Shown one piece after another: positions 23,833-35,190 of a DNA stretch of 64,000 nucleotides (positions within the stretch are counted from its first letter, which is position 1; every line of letters begins with the position of its first letter). Origin of the DNA: Meandrina meandrites (taxonomy: Eukaryota > Cnidaria > Anthozoa > Scleractinia > Meandrinidae); NCBI GenBank assembly GCA_963693305.1, contig OY855913.1, forward strand, positions 14,902,522-14,966,521, read 5' to 3'. The notes beneath the pieces are model-generated. The model saw only the letters and a list, made by a program, of their open reading frames with translations, was not told the DNA's origin and ran no database searches. The translations under genes and the position numbers were made by a program.

Positions 23833-24213
23833 AGGGGCAGTCTCACGAAGATTGAGCCTACTTGAAAATCAAATAAATGTGTTGGTATTAGTTGGAAATC
23901 CACTAAAAGTTGCCTAACCTTACTAAAGTGCACTGAACTGGTCCCGAAAGCTGTTTACAACTGGTGTGGTTGTGGACGGGTAGAAAAGAAGTGGTCTTAA
24001 ATTTGAAAACGTCGGGCCGACGTTTTCAAGTTTGGCAGTGTTACTTGGAGGAAAATCATTAAAATACACCATTGATTATGGTTTATGCGCATATTATAGA
24101 ATCAATTATGCCTTTTTGGCGTTTAAAGGTTATCGTGCTAGTCTGTAAGTGCACCTTTATAATTCTAGCGTAGTTTACGGGACACTTAGAAGACCGCTCG
24201 TGATACTGCCCCT
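23833..24213. mobile_element. 381-bp MITE with TTAA target duplication
   Basis: The ends AGGGGCAGTCTCACGA and TCGTGATACTGCCCCT are inverted repeats with one mismatch, and TTAA lies on both sides (23829-23832 and 24214-24217). TTAA duplication is typical of piggyBac and Kolobok elements. No coding capacity is seen. Confidence 0.85.
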
Positions 24214-24284
24214 TTAAGAGCTTCTTCATTTCTATGTAATTAGCTGATCTAAAATCTTGAATGGATTATACGAGACAAACTAAC

Positions 24285-24650
24285 TCCCGAGTTAGGATTT
24301 CGAGTTGGATTTCAAGTTAGAATTTCGAGTTGGATTTTCGAGTTAGATTTTCGAGTTAGGATTATTTTTCAAACAGGCTAACCAGAATGCATAGTAGGCT
24401 AACCAAAGTGAGTAGTAGGCTAACAGGAGTGTGTAGTGGGCTAACAGGAGTGCATAGTAGGCTAACCGGAGTGTATAGTAGGCTAACCGAAGTGCATAGT
24501 AGGCTAAACGGAGCGTATAGTACAGAAAATCCTCGAAAATCCTAACTCAAAAATCCAACTCGAAAATCCAACTCGCAATCCTAACTCGAAATCCAACTTG
24601 AAAATCCAACTCGAAATCCTAAAAATTATCCTAACTCGGTAAATAGGCAA
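24285..24650. mobile_element. Foldback element with tandem CGAGTTAGATTT arms
   Basis: The left arm (24285-24364) is a tandem of about 13-base units such as CGAGTTAGGATTT; the right arm (24525-24645) is the inverse, TCCAACTCGAAAA and variants. The centre is a 22-bp minisatellite (TAGGCTAACCGGAGTGTATAG, shown by its first 20 bases) in about seven copies. A second element of the same design lies at 49778-50160. Confidence 0.75.
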
Positions 24651-26476
24651 CCTTGGATTATAGATGCAGCTGTCAATGCCCAACTACATAAATGGTTCTC
24701 GTTTGGTTTTTAGCCAGCAAAAGGTAGGCAAGCAACATGAAGCTTTATAAACTACTTAAACCACAGACAGCCCAGGCTCTCAGAGTGCCTCTCTCCACAC
24801 AGTTAGCCCTGTAGGCTAACTGGAGTGCTTTTTTGACTAAGCAGTGATTGTGTTACATATATTTAGGCTAGCCAGCACACACTGTATTGCTTGCATCTTT
24901 GCATGACTCACAGGCAGCCCAAGCTCACGTTTCGAGCGGTTGGTAGGTATCAATTGGTGTTGCGTAACACTAGACCGTTGAGAGTATTATAAGGCTTTGT
25001 ATGGGATTTGGGTCGATTTTGGCCTTATTTATGCTTAAAATACAGTAAATATACAAAATAAACTTACTTTTGCCATTTGCTGTGTCCTTTTGCCTGTTTT
25101 GCGTCTTAAGTGGTGTTTTAGTCGATTTTTCTCTTCCCTGTTCCTTCCTTCCTAAGACGGAGTCAAGGCGAAACACTGCCATGGCGATCGAGCGGCGATT
25201 TTTAGCCCGAAAATCGGTCCCAACGGCGTCTTTTCCTTTCTCACGTAAGCATGAAGGAGTTTACACATGTACATGTAGTTCGCGATGGCTGTTTACACCC
25301 GTGAATTCGCTCAGTCGAGTTTCCTTCGTTGATGCGACATCAAATTCTACTTCTAACTGTTATCCGAATTACAGAAGACGCTGTGTCGAAAACTAACGCA
25401 ACGAAAAGATACCTGTACTTCGAAAATTCAGATTTCAACGTTTCAACATTTTCAACGAACTCTCCGACTTCACACCTTTCAAATAATATATAGATTTAGG
25501 CAGGCCTAAAAGCCGAGCTCCTATTTATTTATTTTTTTTTTGCTTGAGTTTGCACTGTTTCCCAATTAATAAGTAGCCACACACTATTTCTAAGCGTCGG
25601 TTGCCCATATAGGTACACGTCGCTGCACTTTATTGGGTTCCTCATGCACGTACGCACGTAGGCGCACACATCAATTTTTAGTGTAAAGACTTTTCATAAC
25701 TCTAAGGGTAATTCAATGTAAAGGGCCTTGATGAAGGCGAAGAAATTCGTTTTGATTTACTTCAAAACAGCCAAGGCAAAAAGATCAAATCAAGGCAAAA
25801 CAAAGTGAACTAAACACCACAACAAAGAAAATCACAGCGGCAAAACTAACTCAGCAAATTCATTGCATGGGGGCTGGTTTAAGTCATTTTTAAGCAGTTT
25901 TTCTGTGTAAGAATTGTGACAGTTTCTGATTTAGGAAGTGGTGCTCGCTGTCTATTAAGCTTAAAATGTAGTTTTGAACCATCTTGGTTTGGTTGCATGA
26001 TTAACTACGCTGCATGTTTTATCGTACACATTGCTAAATACCTTAGAGAATTTTATGTAGAGAAGTGAATGAATTTCCTTCGTTTCTAGTAGGCGAATGT
26101 GCGTTAGGAAAAGTCTGAACTCACTCACCCAAGCACAGGCAACTCGCAATATAAAAACTGCCGTAAATACTCGTTTACCAATCTAAAAACTTATCACACG
26201 TACGAGATTTCAACACACTCACCGAAATGACAAAAATGCAAGCGAGTGAAATAGAGCAGTTGGTTAATAAATCGTTTAATCGTTGGTATGAAGTATTGTT
26301 GCCGAAGGTTTACTCGTTTTTTGCTTTGATTTGTTTGCGGGATTTTTCTGCAAATGCAGCCCGCGAAATCATGTTTTTGATCCGTGTAGCTCAATAATTT
26401 AATATTCTTTTCAAAATCCAACGATGAACACAAAATTTGAAACGAAACATTTAATAGGCAAAAGTGCACAGAAGTG
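24651..26476. other. Intergenic, no supported gene
   Basis: A plus-strand ATG frame at 25181 (MAIERRFLARKSVPTASF) ends near a GTAAGC donor, and a minus-strand frame starts opposite it, so a promoter or first exon is possible. I cannot connect it to further exons. Otherwise no repeat pair or RNA gene is visible. Confidence 0.3.
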
Positions 26477-26998
26477 ATAGACCCTTCCACGGTTTCGGAC
26501 GCCATCTTGGTTGGGGGGCAAACACGGCAAAATTTACAGTAAATGTATGGGAAAAATCGGGAGTTTGGCGCTCGATAATTCGAGAAAGGTTGACATTCTG
26601 TAATTTCTATGAATTACAAACTTAAAATACTAGCTAAAAGAGTTAACCGATCAAATTTGAGAATTTTACTCTCACTAAGAAAGCCGCAAATTAAAATTTT
26701 CATTTTTCATATATTTGTCTGTAAAATGGAGCCGCCTTTCGCGGGAAAATTTAGAAGCATTTGTATGAAAAACTAAAAGTAAGATTTCTCGTTTCAAAGT
26801 AAACCGATCCCGTTCAAATTTAATCGGTTAACTCTTTTAGCTAGTATCTTTAGTTTGCAATTCACAAAAGTTTCGGAATGTCAACGGTCCTCGAATTGTC
26901 GAGCATCAAACTCCCGATTTTTCCCATACATTCACTGTACATTTTGCCGTGTTTGCCCCCCAACCAAGATGGCGTCAGAAACCGTGGAAGGGTCTATT
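26477..26998. mobile_element. TIR element with about 195-bp inverted arms
   Basis: The arms extend from about 26477 to 26680 and from about 26810 to 26998, starting ATAGACCCTTCCACGGTTTC and ending with the inverse. Identity is roughly 85-90% with small indels. Because the arms contain CAAGATGGCG and an ATG, both strands show an ORF beginning MASETVEGS, which is symmetry and not two genes. TSD not resolved; TA or a short AT-rich duplication is possible. Confidence 0.75.
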
Positions 26999-27116
26999 AA
27001 AGCTAAGAGGTTTGAAAGCAGCCGTTTTAACGGAATTTAATTGCTTATAATTGACGAGAAAATCTGTAAACCGACACAACATCGAATTCGTTCATAAATG
27101 AAGTATAAACAGATTC

Positions 27117-27395
27117 TCACAACAAAATGTGTACATCTACGTTTGTTACCTCATATTTTGAGAAGGCTTGTAAATTCTGCAGGGCAAAGCTTTCAAACCA
27201 GCCAAATAACATCGGAGACGAAGCGGCGAAAACGGTAGTTTCGTCCAATGTTCGTAATAATCTCACACCACCAACATATGCATAATCTGAATTATCAGCG
27301 AAGATCAATACCTTTCTTCCTTGCGGTGTAGCTTTTAACATTCTTTTATCCGTCACTTCAGCAGCTTCAGTCAACTTGACCGGCCCTGAGCACAC
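27117..27395 (-). CDS. Probable internal exon, unknown protein
   Basis: Minus-strand open frame with a likely acceptor (GTGCTCAG near 27389) and a possible donor GTAACA near 27149. It encodes LTEAAEVTDKRMLKATPQGR, KVLIFADNSDYAYVGGVRLL and FAASSPMLFGWFESFALQNL. Codon use and composition look protein-like. The order V-L-I-F-A-D ... VGG-x-x-L-L-x-T-L recalls EVIID...VGG-S-L-G-L-L in the MADS-like exon at 6008-6608, but the similarity is short. No neighbouring exon was found; the ISL2EU element lies 300 bases upstream of it. Confidence 0.35.
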   Translation of the reverse strand: MCSGPVKLTEAAEVTDKRMLKATPQGRKVLIFADNSDYAYVGGVRLLRTLDETTVFAASSPMLFGWFESFALQNLQAFSKYEVTNVDVHILL

Positions 27396-27774
27396 TTTTA
27401 TATTAGCTCAGATCATTTTAATTTCCAGTCTTGGTCAGGAGCAGGAACCGTAAACAGTGCTTCAACTCTCGTTGTTTTGGACTCGTACTCTGATATATCA
27501 TGTTCAGGTCGACAATTATTTCGGATCTTCCGATTAAGAGGTTATCCGAAATCACTTGGCATAAGTTTCCATGCTGTAGACAAGTAAATAAAGCCAGAAA
27601 TATTCACGAAGATCTGTTCTCCAGCACGCTTTCTTCCCGTCTTTCAGTTCAGCAGAAAACAACGTGCAAACGATTTCCGCCTTTTCATACACCCTATGCA
27701 TAATGAAAAGGGACTGGGAGTGATACGTGCGAAAGCGAGGCTAGTTGGGCCTTGTTTTGTTGTCTCGTGGTAAA

Positions 27775-29862
27775 ATGGCCGCTAATCAGTCTGTAAGTAG
27801 CCGTCTTTCCGAGGAGGATATTCCCGGAGCATCACTTCAAGGACGAAATCCAACCACTCTTAAATCTGACGAGCTTCGTTTTTGGTTAAAATGTCGTGGC
27901 GATCCGGCGAAGGGGCTGAAAACAAAGGCACAGTTGGCGAAAAGGCAAGTAAGCTTTTCGATCTATGTTTTAGTTGTAGTAAAATGAAGTGCTTTTGCTA
28001 GTTTGTTCAAAAGGACTAGAATTCTAACTTACATTTAAATAGAGATCTGTAGGACTTACGTATCAATTAACTGGTGTGCTAATTTGTTTTGTAGAGTACT
28101 TGAATATGTTGCCTCGGGCCGTGAAAAAGATGTCGTGGATCCGGACCAAAACTTAATTTACACGCGTCGGAAGCAGAGACAAGAACAATTACAAACGCAA
28201 AGTGATCTGTTGCCAAAGGAAAGTACTGTAAAATTTCCATCAACTGGGTGGTCAATAAGTTTGCAACGAATGCCCTTGTTTACCAAGGCAGAAATGGATT
28301 TACACATCTCTCAGTCTGGAAAGAACATTGACCGAAATAAACAGAACCATGCAGTTCCAACAAGTATGAAAAAGGCCAAAACCTTCCTGGAGGACGAATA
28401 CCTAAGGGACATAGTTGCTGCTAGTGATAATGAATATTTCTTTTTCAAATGTTTGTGTCACCATAGTTTTAAAAAAAATGAAGCTCCTCATAAATTACAA
28501 GTTGCACTTTGTTTAGTGAGTGGAGCTGTAAAATATGCTTCATGTACCTGCGTGGCAGGATCTGTTGGCTTTTGTAACCATGTGCTTGCACTTATGATGA
28601 AACTCTGTAAGTTCAGCTTGTATAGTTGTCAAGATGTTAAGGAGTTGGACTATGAATCTGATATGACAGCATCCAAGGCATGCACTTCAAGTTTACAAAT
28701 ATGGCACAGGCCTGTAAGAGGGGATAAAATCAAGCCCCAACCTGTCATTTAACTTGAGGTAAAAAGGTCCAAATTAGATAAAGAGTATAACCCTGATAGT
28801 GGGGTACGGTGCTTATTGTATGAAGCTAGGAAAAACTTGAGCACACAAACATCTGATGAAATTATGTTGAAAGACAAGCTTCAAAAGATCAACCCTAAGT
28901 TTGCACTGTCCCAGATCATGTCTCCTGGTGGAACCAACTTACAGGAAACAAAATTTGGAAAATCTCCAAGTGGTTCATATGCAAGTTATCAGTTACAGTT
29001 CACAGAGTCCAATTTTCAAGTTTTCTGTAATATTGACTCAGTGCCTAGAGTGAATTGTAACGGTGACCAAAATGCTATTTCTACATATCCTGCATTTCCT
29101 TTGCAACAATCTCAGCAGTATGAAAAACCAGATGGTTTAAGCAGTAACCAAGAAGCACTCCTGGATCATTTAATCGTTGATGAGGCAAAGCTCAATAACA
29201 TTGAGAAGACTACAAGAGAACAGGCAGCCTCCCAAGAATGGTTGACTGAAAGGAAATTTCGGTTTACATCATCTAATTTCAACACTATTGTAAAAAGGAA
29301 AAGGAATCATGACACTCTAGTAAACAATCTGCTTCATCCCAAGTCATTTACCTCCAAACAAACAGCACATGGGAACACCTATGAACCTGTAGCCTTAAAA
29401 GAGTATGAAAAGTATATGTTTTCAACTAGAAACCCAGTTACAGTGTTTAAAAGTGGCCTTGTTGTAAGTATGGCCTCCCCATTTTTAGCAGCATCACCAG
29501 ATGGCAAGGTTATTGATCATGGTTGTAGTAAGCCTTTTGGGCTTGTAGAGATTAAATGCCCCTACAGTAAGTTCCATGTGAGTCCCTTAGATGCATGTGA
29601 AGATGAAAGTTTCTTTGCAGAAAATGTTAATGGGAAGCCAAGACTGAAAAGGGGACATCAGTACTACTTTCAAATACAGGGTCGACTTGGTGTTACAGGG
29701 GCTAGCTGGTGTGATCTTGTAATCTACACCAGCAAAGGCATGAGTATAGAGAGGATTACATTTGATCCTCAGTTCTGGGACACATTGAATGAAGGCCTAA
29801 AGAACAGCTATTTCAAGCACTTTATAGGGCAAGCTGCTTCAGAATTTGTAGACAATAAATGA
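27775..29862 (+). pseudogene. ISL2EU YqaJ-nuclease protein (SAP-SWIM-YqaJ), one stop
   Basis: Exon 1 is 27775-27944 (MAANQSVSSRL...). The intron has a GC donor (AG^GCAAGT) and ends TTTGTTTTGTAG, and exon 2 starts at 28095; phase 2 fits and completes a SAP-like fold (LRFWLKCRGDP ... AKRVLEYVASG). Then come a SWIM zinc motif, ASCTCVAGSVGFCNHVLAL, and a YqaJ exonuclease-type domain with GNTYEPVALKEYE, AASPDGKVI, LVEIKCPYS and FQIQGRLGV, so the acidic and lysine catalytic positions are present. TAA at 28750-28752 interrupts the frame, which resumes at once. ISL2EU elements pair this nuclease with the transposase; its exact role in transposition is not settled. Confidence 0.85.
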
Positions 29863-30205
29863 AAAGGTTGACACAATCTTATCATTGCTTATGTCACATC
29901 AGTGTTGTTAAAACTGTATCAGTGCATCATGTCTACAACAGAATATTTACCTATATCCTCTGTATGATAAGATGTCTTTCAAGATAAAACTTTTGAAATT
30001 TTTTTCTTTGTTTACTTTTAGATCTATAGAACAATGTTATTTACTGCTTGTAAATTTCTGACAGTGTACTAGCGCCTTGGGCTGTAAACAGCCAAAACAC
30101 AAACCTTACTTTACCAAATCTGCGCTCTTTCTTAGATATAACATTTTTTCATTGTTATTAAATTGAGTTGTGCTCTGTAGTCTGCCTCAGTCCTCTGCTC
30201 GAGTG

Positions 30206-31756
30206 TTACATGGAAATAAGAGGGTCATGAGTGTTACACAAAAAGGCACAAACACTCCACATTTGGTTAACTACCCCAAACAAACTAAGTGGTACAATAC
30301 CATCTCAGATGTGGAAGTTCTTAATTTTGTTGATAGCTCGTTCGATGTGTATTCTAACAGAAGCAATTTCCTGGGTCTTGATAACATCTTGTGCTGCCAT
30401 TTGTGTATTGCACCCCAGAAAAGGTGGAATGTTAAGAGTTACACCGAGTGGGAGGAGGTCTTCAATTGTAAAGCCTTTATCGGCCATCACGGTGTCACCT
30501 TGATCAAACTCTAACTTGAGAAACCCACTTCTTTCAACAATTTCCCGATCGGAAATGCTTCCACTATACAGTTGACTGATAAAAGTAATAGCTCCACTGG
30601 GAGCAATTCCAACTAAACCTTTCAGAGTTACATGGTTCTTGTACGAGCTGAACAGTTTGGAATTCAACAGAAGGCTGGAAGGCATCTGGCATTTAATCTC
30701 CGTGCAATCGATTATTACACGGGTGGAAGAGTATTTGTCTTTAAAGCTGTCTGGCATTGTAGCTCTTACAACCTCCCTATTAGGCCAGATTGATACTTGA
30801 CCGAATTTCAGATAAATGTAATTTATCCAAGACAGGAAAATCCTGCTTACTGTCGACTGGGAGATATCAAACAAGTGAGCCAGATGTTTTTCTGTAAATC
30901 CCCTCCTTAGTCTGCAGAGAACAAGAAAGAACTCCTCTCTAGGTTGTAAGCTCCTTCGTCTACCTTTATTAGTACACCCCCCTGGTTCCTCGGTTTCATT
31001 TCCGTTCCCGATGTAAAAACCCTTTTGGACACCTCTTTCTTTTGAGGAACAGTACCTGATGTTCTCTCCATTCAATCCAGTATTTAAAAATTCAAATACT
31101 GCATTAAAAGTAGCCAAGTTAGGAAAGCCCGTGTAAAAGGAGATGTCCTCATCGGATGTAAAATTACGTAACTGAAAAACACGGGAATCTGCAAGGCCCT
31201 TCTGCCGTTTCACAACCTCTATTTCAGCCTTCAAAGAAGCATTTTCAAACTCCAATTTTCGAAGTCTTTCGAGAAGTTCCTTGACGTCTACCTGCGAATG
31301 CATGCCGTTTTTCACGTCAGGAGAACTAACGTCCGCCGATGAAGTGCAGGTTTCAGCAGTAGTCTCAGTTACACTAGTTGTTTGATCGACTTTTAACTCG
31401 GTGTTAGGAAATTCTGTTTTCGAAGAACGTTGCGAAGAAAGAGCACGACTCTTAGGTGGTTTTCTCTTTTTCGGAGAATTTTTTGACCACGAGAATTGTG
31501 ATGGAACGGCTCCATCCTTCACGTAAACTCGCTGACCTCCGATAGCTTTAACCAAGTCCTCAGACTTAAAATGACGAGAACAAATCTTTGTGTTTTGCTT
31601 TACTCTAAACGTCTTTCCCTCATCGCGACGGATAGCGTGCAGCCAACGCTTTTTGAGCTCCAAATCCTTTGGAAACTTCAAGAAAGAAATTTTTTCCCCA
31701 TTTCCAGTCCTGTATAGCTTTTTCGTACAGTTTGGCACGCAACAATTAGTCGGCAT
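30206..31756 (-). pseudogene. ISL2EU THAP-DDE transposase, stop near the C-terminus
   Basis: The open frame 31756-30305 encodes 483 residues. The N-terminal THAP zinc finger (MPTNCCVPNCTKK ... CSRHF, then AVPSQFSW) binds DNA; a Ser/Thr-rich linker and coiled coil (VKELLERLRKLEFENASLKA) follow. A helix-turn-helix segment (HLAHLFDISQSTVSRIFLSW) precedes a DDE_Tnp_4 domain with D350 (VIIDCTEI), D426 (VMADKGF) and E472 (RIHIERA). A TGA at 30305-30307 is followed in frame by about 32 further residues of family type (VPLSLFGVVNQMWSVCAFLC), ending at 30206. It cuts and joins transposon ends. Confidence 0.88.
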
Positions 31757-31856
31757 ATTTAAAAATTGGCGCCCTGGCGCCAGTTCAGGCGGCCATTTTT
31801 AATTTACCAGGCCCAACTAGCCTCGTTTTCGCGCGTATCGCTCCCACTCCTTTTTG

Positions 31857-31893
31857 TCTCGTGTCGTCATGACGTTGTCATGACGACACGAGA
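31857..31893. repeat. Perfect 17-bp palindrome at the transposon border
   Basis: TCTCGTGTCGTCATGAC, a GTT loop, and the exact inverse. It abuts the right TIR of the ISL2EU element. Just beyond, TTTGCTTTGTGAGGCCGC is directly repeated (31938 and 31999), with TTTTCCCGCCATGTCAA also doubled between. Confidence 0.75.
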
Positions 31894-32029
31894 ATATGCG
31901 AGGGGGAGAAGGTGCATTCCAAGGTGCATTCCATGCGCGTTTGCTTTGTGAGGCCGCGGCATTTTCCCGCCATGTCAATATTTTTCCCGCCATGTCAACA
32001 TTTGCTTTGTGAGGCCGCCAGAATTTCAT

Positions 32030-32505
32030 ATCAAAGAACAGATAATGTTTCTTAAAGAGGTCGCAGCCCGCTGGTTTATCAAACTGCAGGTTAGGAGTAT
32101 TTATTGTAAAGGGCTTATTATGTGAAATACAGGCACGCTTTACTGTTCTTAAAATTGATTTCTTTTCTTTTACGTTTATTGCTGTAGTTAGTTCACAGTC
32201 TTGTGCGTTCTTCTGATCGGTCTATCAAGCGCAAAAGTACAAATTCGAGCTAATTCGGTGCACTCGCACGATGATATAAAGCGTTGACGTTATCTGTAAA
32301 TAAACGACACGCAATGCACGCAGAAGAGATGGCGTTTTTTATGAGCTTGCAGCGAACGAGCAAATTCTTAGCTGTCCAACAGTGTGTTGCAAAGGGTTGA
32401 ACAGAAAAACGAGACCCTAAAGAAGATTGTGATTGCTACGTGAGTATTGCACAACATTTGTTTTGAAAAGTGTGTAATTTTATCACGTCACGTCATATCA
32501 TTCAT
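32030..32505. other. Intergenic, nothing recognised
   Basis: No exon, inverted pair or array is visible between the palindrome and the 225-bp array. Confidence 0.35.
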
Positions 32506-34200
32506 GTCATACGATTGCTTGAATTACCGTTTTTTAAAAGTACTACACTGTTAGCTGAAATTCGCGTCTAAGCGTTTTTAAAACTATTACACTGTTAACT
32601 GAAATTCGCGTCTAATTTCCAGTGATGATTTTAAGGGAGATATGTAAACTTCAGTAATGATTTTAAGGGAGATATTTAACCTTCATGTGCTACATTGTAC
32701 TCTGTATATTTTTATGATGTCATTCCATTGCGTGAATTACCGTTTATCATAGGATTGCGTGAAGTAGCGTTTATTAAAAGTATACAGTAAGTAATTGATT
32801 TCTTTGGGAGATATCATGTAAACTTCATGTGCTACATTGTACTATTCTAGCTATGAATAGTGTTGAAAACGGAATATGCTGTTTAATGCACTGTTAACTG
32901 AAATTTGCGCCGAATTTCAAGCAGCCCTTCGATAGTATTATGTCATCGTATTGCGTGCGCGTGAATTGCCGTTTGTCATAGGATTGCGTGAAGTTGCGGT
33001 TAATTAAAAGAATACACTAAATAATTGTGTGATTTTTTTGGGAGATATGTAAACGTCATCTGCATTGTACTATTCTACCTATGAAGAGCTTTGAAAACGG
33101 AATGTGCTGTTTAATTCTTCTTTGTTGTTAGAACCATTGTTAATCAAAATTTGCGCCGAATTTCAAACAGGCCTACGAAAGGGAACAGCATTTTGTTATT
33201 ATAGGATTGCGTGAAGTAGCGTTTATTAAAAGTATATAGTAAGTAATTGTTTGATTTTTTTGGGAGATATCATCTAACCTCATCTGCTACATTGTGCTAT
33301 TCTAGCTATGAATAGTGTTAAAAACGGAATATGCTGTTTAATGCTTCTTTGTTGTTAGAACCATTGTTAACCAAAATTTGCGCCGAATTTCAAGCAGTCC
33401 TACGAAAGGGAACAGCATCTGGTATTCTACAATGAAATGTTTTAATACTAACGTTACAAAAATGCTTCCGATGTGTTTGGTAGATAGGGGACAGCATCTG
33501 CTCAGTTTTACAAAGAAACCTTTTAACACTATTCAGTTTTCTATACCCTATTGAACACCACTATATTGTTGGGCGTGTTTTAAAGCGAACGTTAATGCGA
33601 TTTTGCCACTTTTGCAAGCTGCTCTGAGTCACAGCTTGCTGCCTATGATTGTGTAAATTGTATTTTATTTACTCGTACTATAGACCATTGTTTGATTATT
33701 AAGTGAGATATGGAGTCATCTGCTTTTTTCTACGATTGTTACTTAAACTGGTCTTGAACGTGGAATATGCTGTTGAACGCTGCGTTGTTAATGGACATAT
33801 GGTAAACAAAAATGTCCGTAAATATTTTTAGCAGTATGGGGAAAATATATTTCAGGAGTAGCAAACACGAGCCGTGACAGTTTAATCTAATGCTAGCCAT
33901 TGTTTAATTTTTCATTTTAAGATAAGAAGGTCTTCTGCTACATGTTACATTTCTAGCTGTTCATGCTATTCAATGTCGAATACTTGTTTCAAAGCCGTTA
34001 TGTTGTTAGTAACATTTTCAGCCATATTTTTTTGCATTTTTTCCAACCAGCCCAAGGAAAGAGAACAACATTATGTCATGTCAGGTACATTGAATCTGAC
34101 ATCCCTTTTGTTTATTTTGACGAGATTTTACGATTATACTACTCTTTAAATACTATTAAACGTTGTATACGCTGTTAAACGATGTTGAACGCTTCGCTGT
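32506..34200. repeat. Tandem array, unit about 225 bp
   Basis: GGATTGCGTGAAGTAGCGTT recurs near 32752, 32982 and 33205 (steps about 230 and 223) with an earlier variant near 32510. Other unit landmarks, GGGAGATAT...CTACATTGTACTATTCTAGC and AATTTGCGCCGAATTTCAA, recur in step. The central copies agree best and the edges (33420-34200) are strongly decayed. It lies immediately upstream of the Helitron genes and may be the 5' part of the element. Confidence 0.75.
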
Positions 34201-34496
34201 AAAACGGAGTCGCTGTAGAGAAAAGTAAGTTTACTGCTTTGATATGATTTCTTTTTTCTGTTCTGAAATTCAAATAAACTTAACAATGAACTAATTTGTA
34301 TTGCATTTTCGTTTTATAGAGATCAACACAGTTTGCGAACGCTGTTGCATTTTTGGTAAGTAAGTCTTTTCATCACGTTCAACATATCTTTTAGATTTCG
34401 TCGTGGAGATATTCACCAAAGTGCAGAAAAATTTAGAGTTAAATTTAGAGAATTTAAATACTAGATGCTTTTATGAATTAAAATGTCATCTTTTCC

Positions 34497-34937
34497 ATGC
34501 GAACATACGCTAGCTATTGGCAATCTGAACAGCGGACTTGCTGCTTCGGAAATGAAAAGAATCCTATTGAGTCGAAAATTTGTTGTTCGCCCATGGAGGC
34601 AAAAGATTCAACCATTGAGTTGAAAACTTATTTACCCGTTGAGGTAGAAGATTTGAACGTTGAGTCGAAAATTGATTCGCCCGTTGAGGCCAAAGATTCA
34701 ACCGTTGAGTTGAAAATTTATTTGCCCGTTGAGACAAAACAGTCGATCGTTAATTATCACTCAGATGAAAGAAACAAATCATTTCCTAAAGATAGAGTTA
34801 ATGTACAGAGAAAACGATCATTGGAGTTGACAACGAAACGAAGGAAAGTAAGGGAAAGAGAACCCTCGAGAATCCCAATAAGAAAAGTGCTTTATGCTCT
34901 CCTAAAGAAACGTTTCAGAAAGAAGTTTTCATTGTGA
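34497..34937 (+). CDS. Helitron-linked hypothetical ORF with internal repeats
   Basis: 146 residues from ATG 34497. Three or four copies of a unit like ESKIDSPVEAKDSTVELKIY are followed by a basic tail (RKRSLELTTKRRKVRERE, then LLKKRFRKKFSL). An overlapping frame from ATG 34482 (MSSFPCEHTLAIGNLNSG) may be the original start, shifting into this frame. It lies 250 bases before the OTU segment, in the same orientation, so it could be the N-terminal part of the Helitron polyprotein. No domain is recognised. Confidence 0.35.
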   Translation: MRTYASYWQSEQRTCCFGNEKNPIESKICCSPMEAKDSTIELKTYLPVEVEDLNVESKIDSPVEAKDSTVELKIYLPVETKQSIVNYHSDERNKSFPKDRVNVQRKRSLELTTKRRKVREREPSRIPIRKVLYALLKKRFRKKFSL

Positions 34938-35190
34938 GAAATGTCCCAAATTCATCCCGCTTGTATTACTTGTATTGTTGTAGTACTTGTAATACTTGAA
35001 GATCGACAAAGTTACTTTTGATTGCAACTATATATTTTCTTCTTCCCTTGCAAAACCCAAACATTGTCAGAACAAAGAACCTTGGATGTGTTAAATATGT
35101 GACAACAGACTGCAAGTCAAATCTACAAAAGACAGTTCTCAAGACATACAAAAAAAAAGTTTTCAGCCAAGCCAATTATTAAAGGGTGGC

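Larger units (their letters stand above)
27705..31855. mobile_element. ISL2EU-type DNA transposon
   Basis: Near-48-bp TIRs of about 85% identity, with GCGAGGCTAGTTGGGCCT at about 27735-27752 on the left and its inverse near 31809-31826 on the right. Inside are two convergent genes: a + strand SAP-SWIM-YqaJ nuclease and a minus-strand THAP-DDE transposase. This gene pair defines the ISL2EU superfamily. Each gene has one in-frame stop, so this copy is probably inactive. The exact ends and TSD are not certain. Confidence 0.85.

Noticed and set aside
24970..25396. Opposed frames near 25.0-25.4 kb with a possible GTAAGC donor
   Set aside because: No partner exon could be found on either strand, so I did not call a gene.
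26194..26505. Minus-strand frame beginning MASETVEGS
   Set aside because: It is the mirror image of a plus-strand frame made by the TIRs of the 26.5-27.0 kb element.
32506..34200. Tandem array considered as a CRISPR array
   Set aside because: Units of about 225 bases diverge throughout with no constant repeat and unique spacers, and the genome is eukaryotic.
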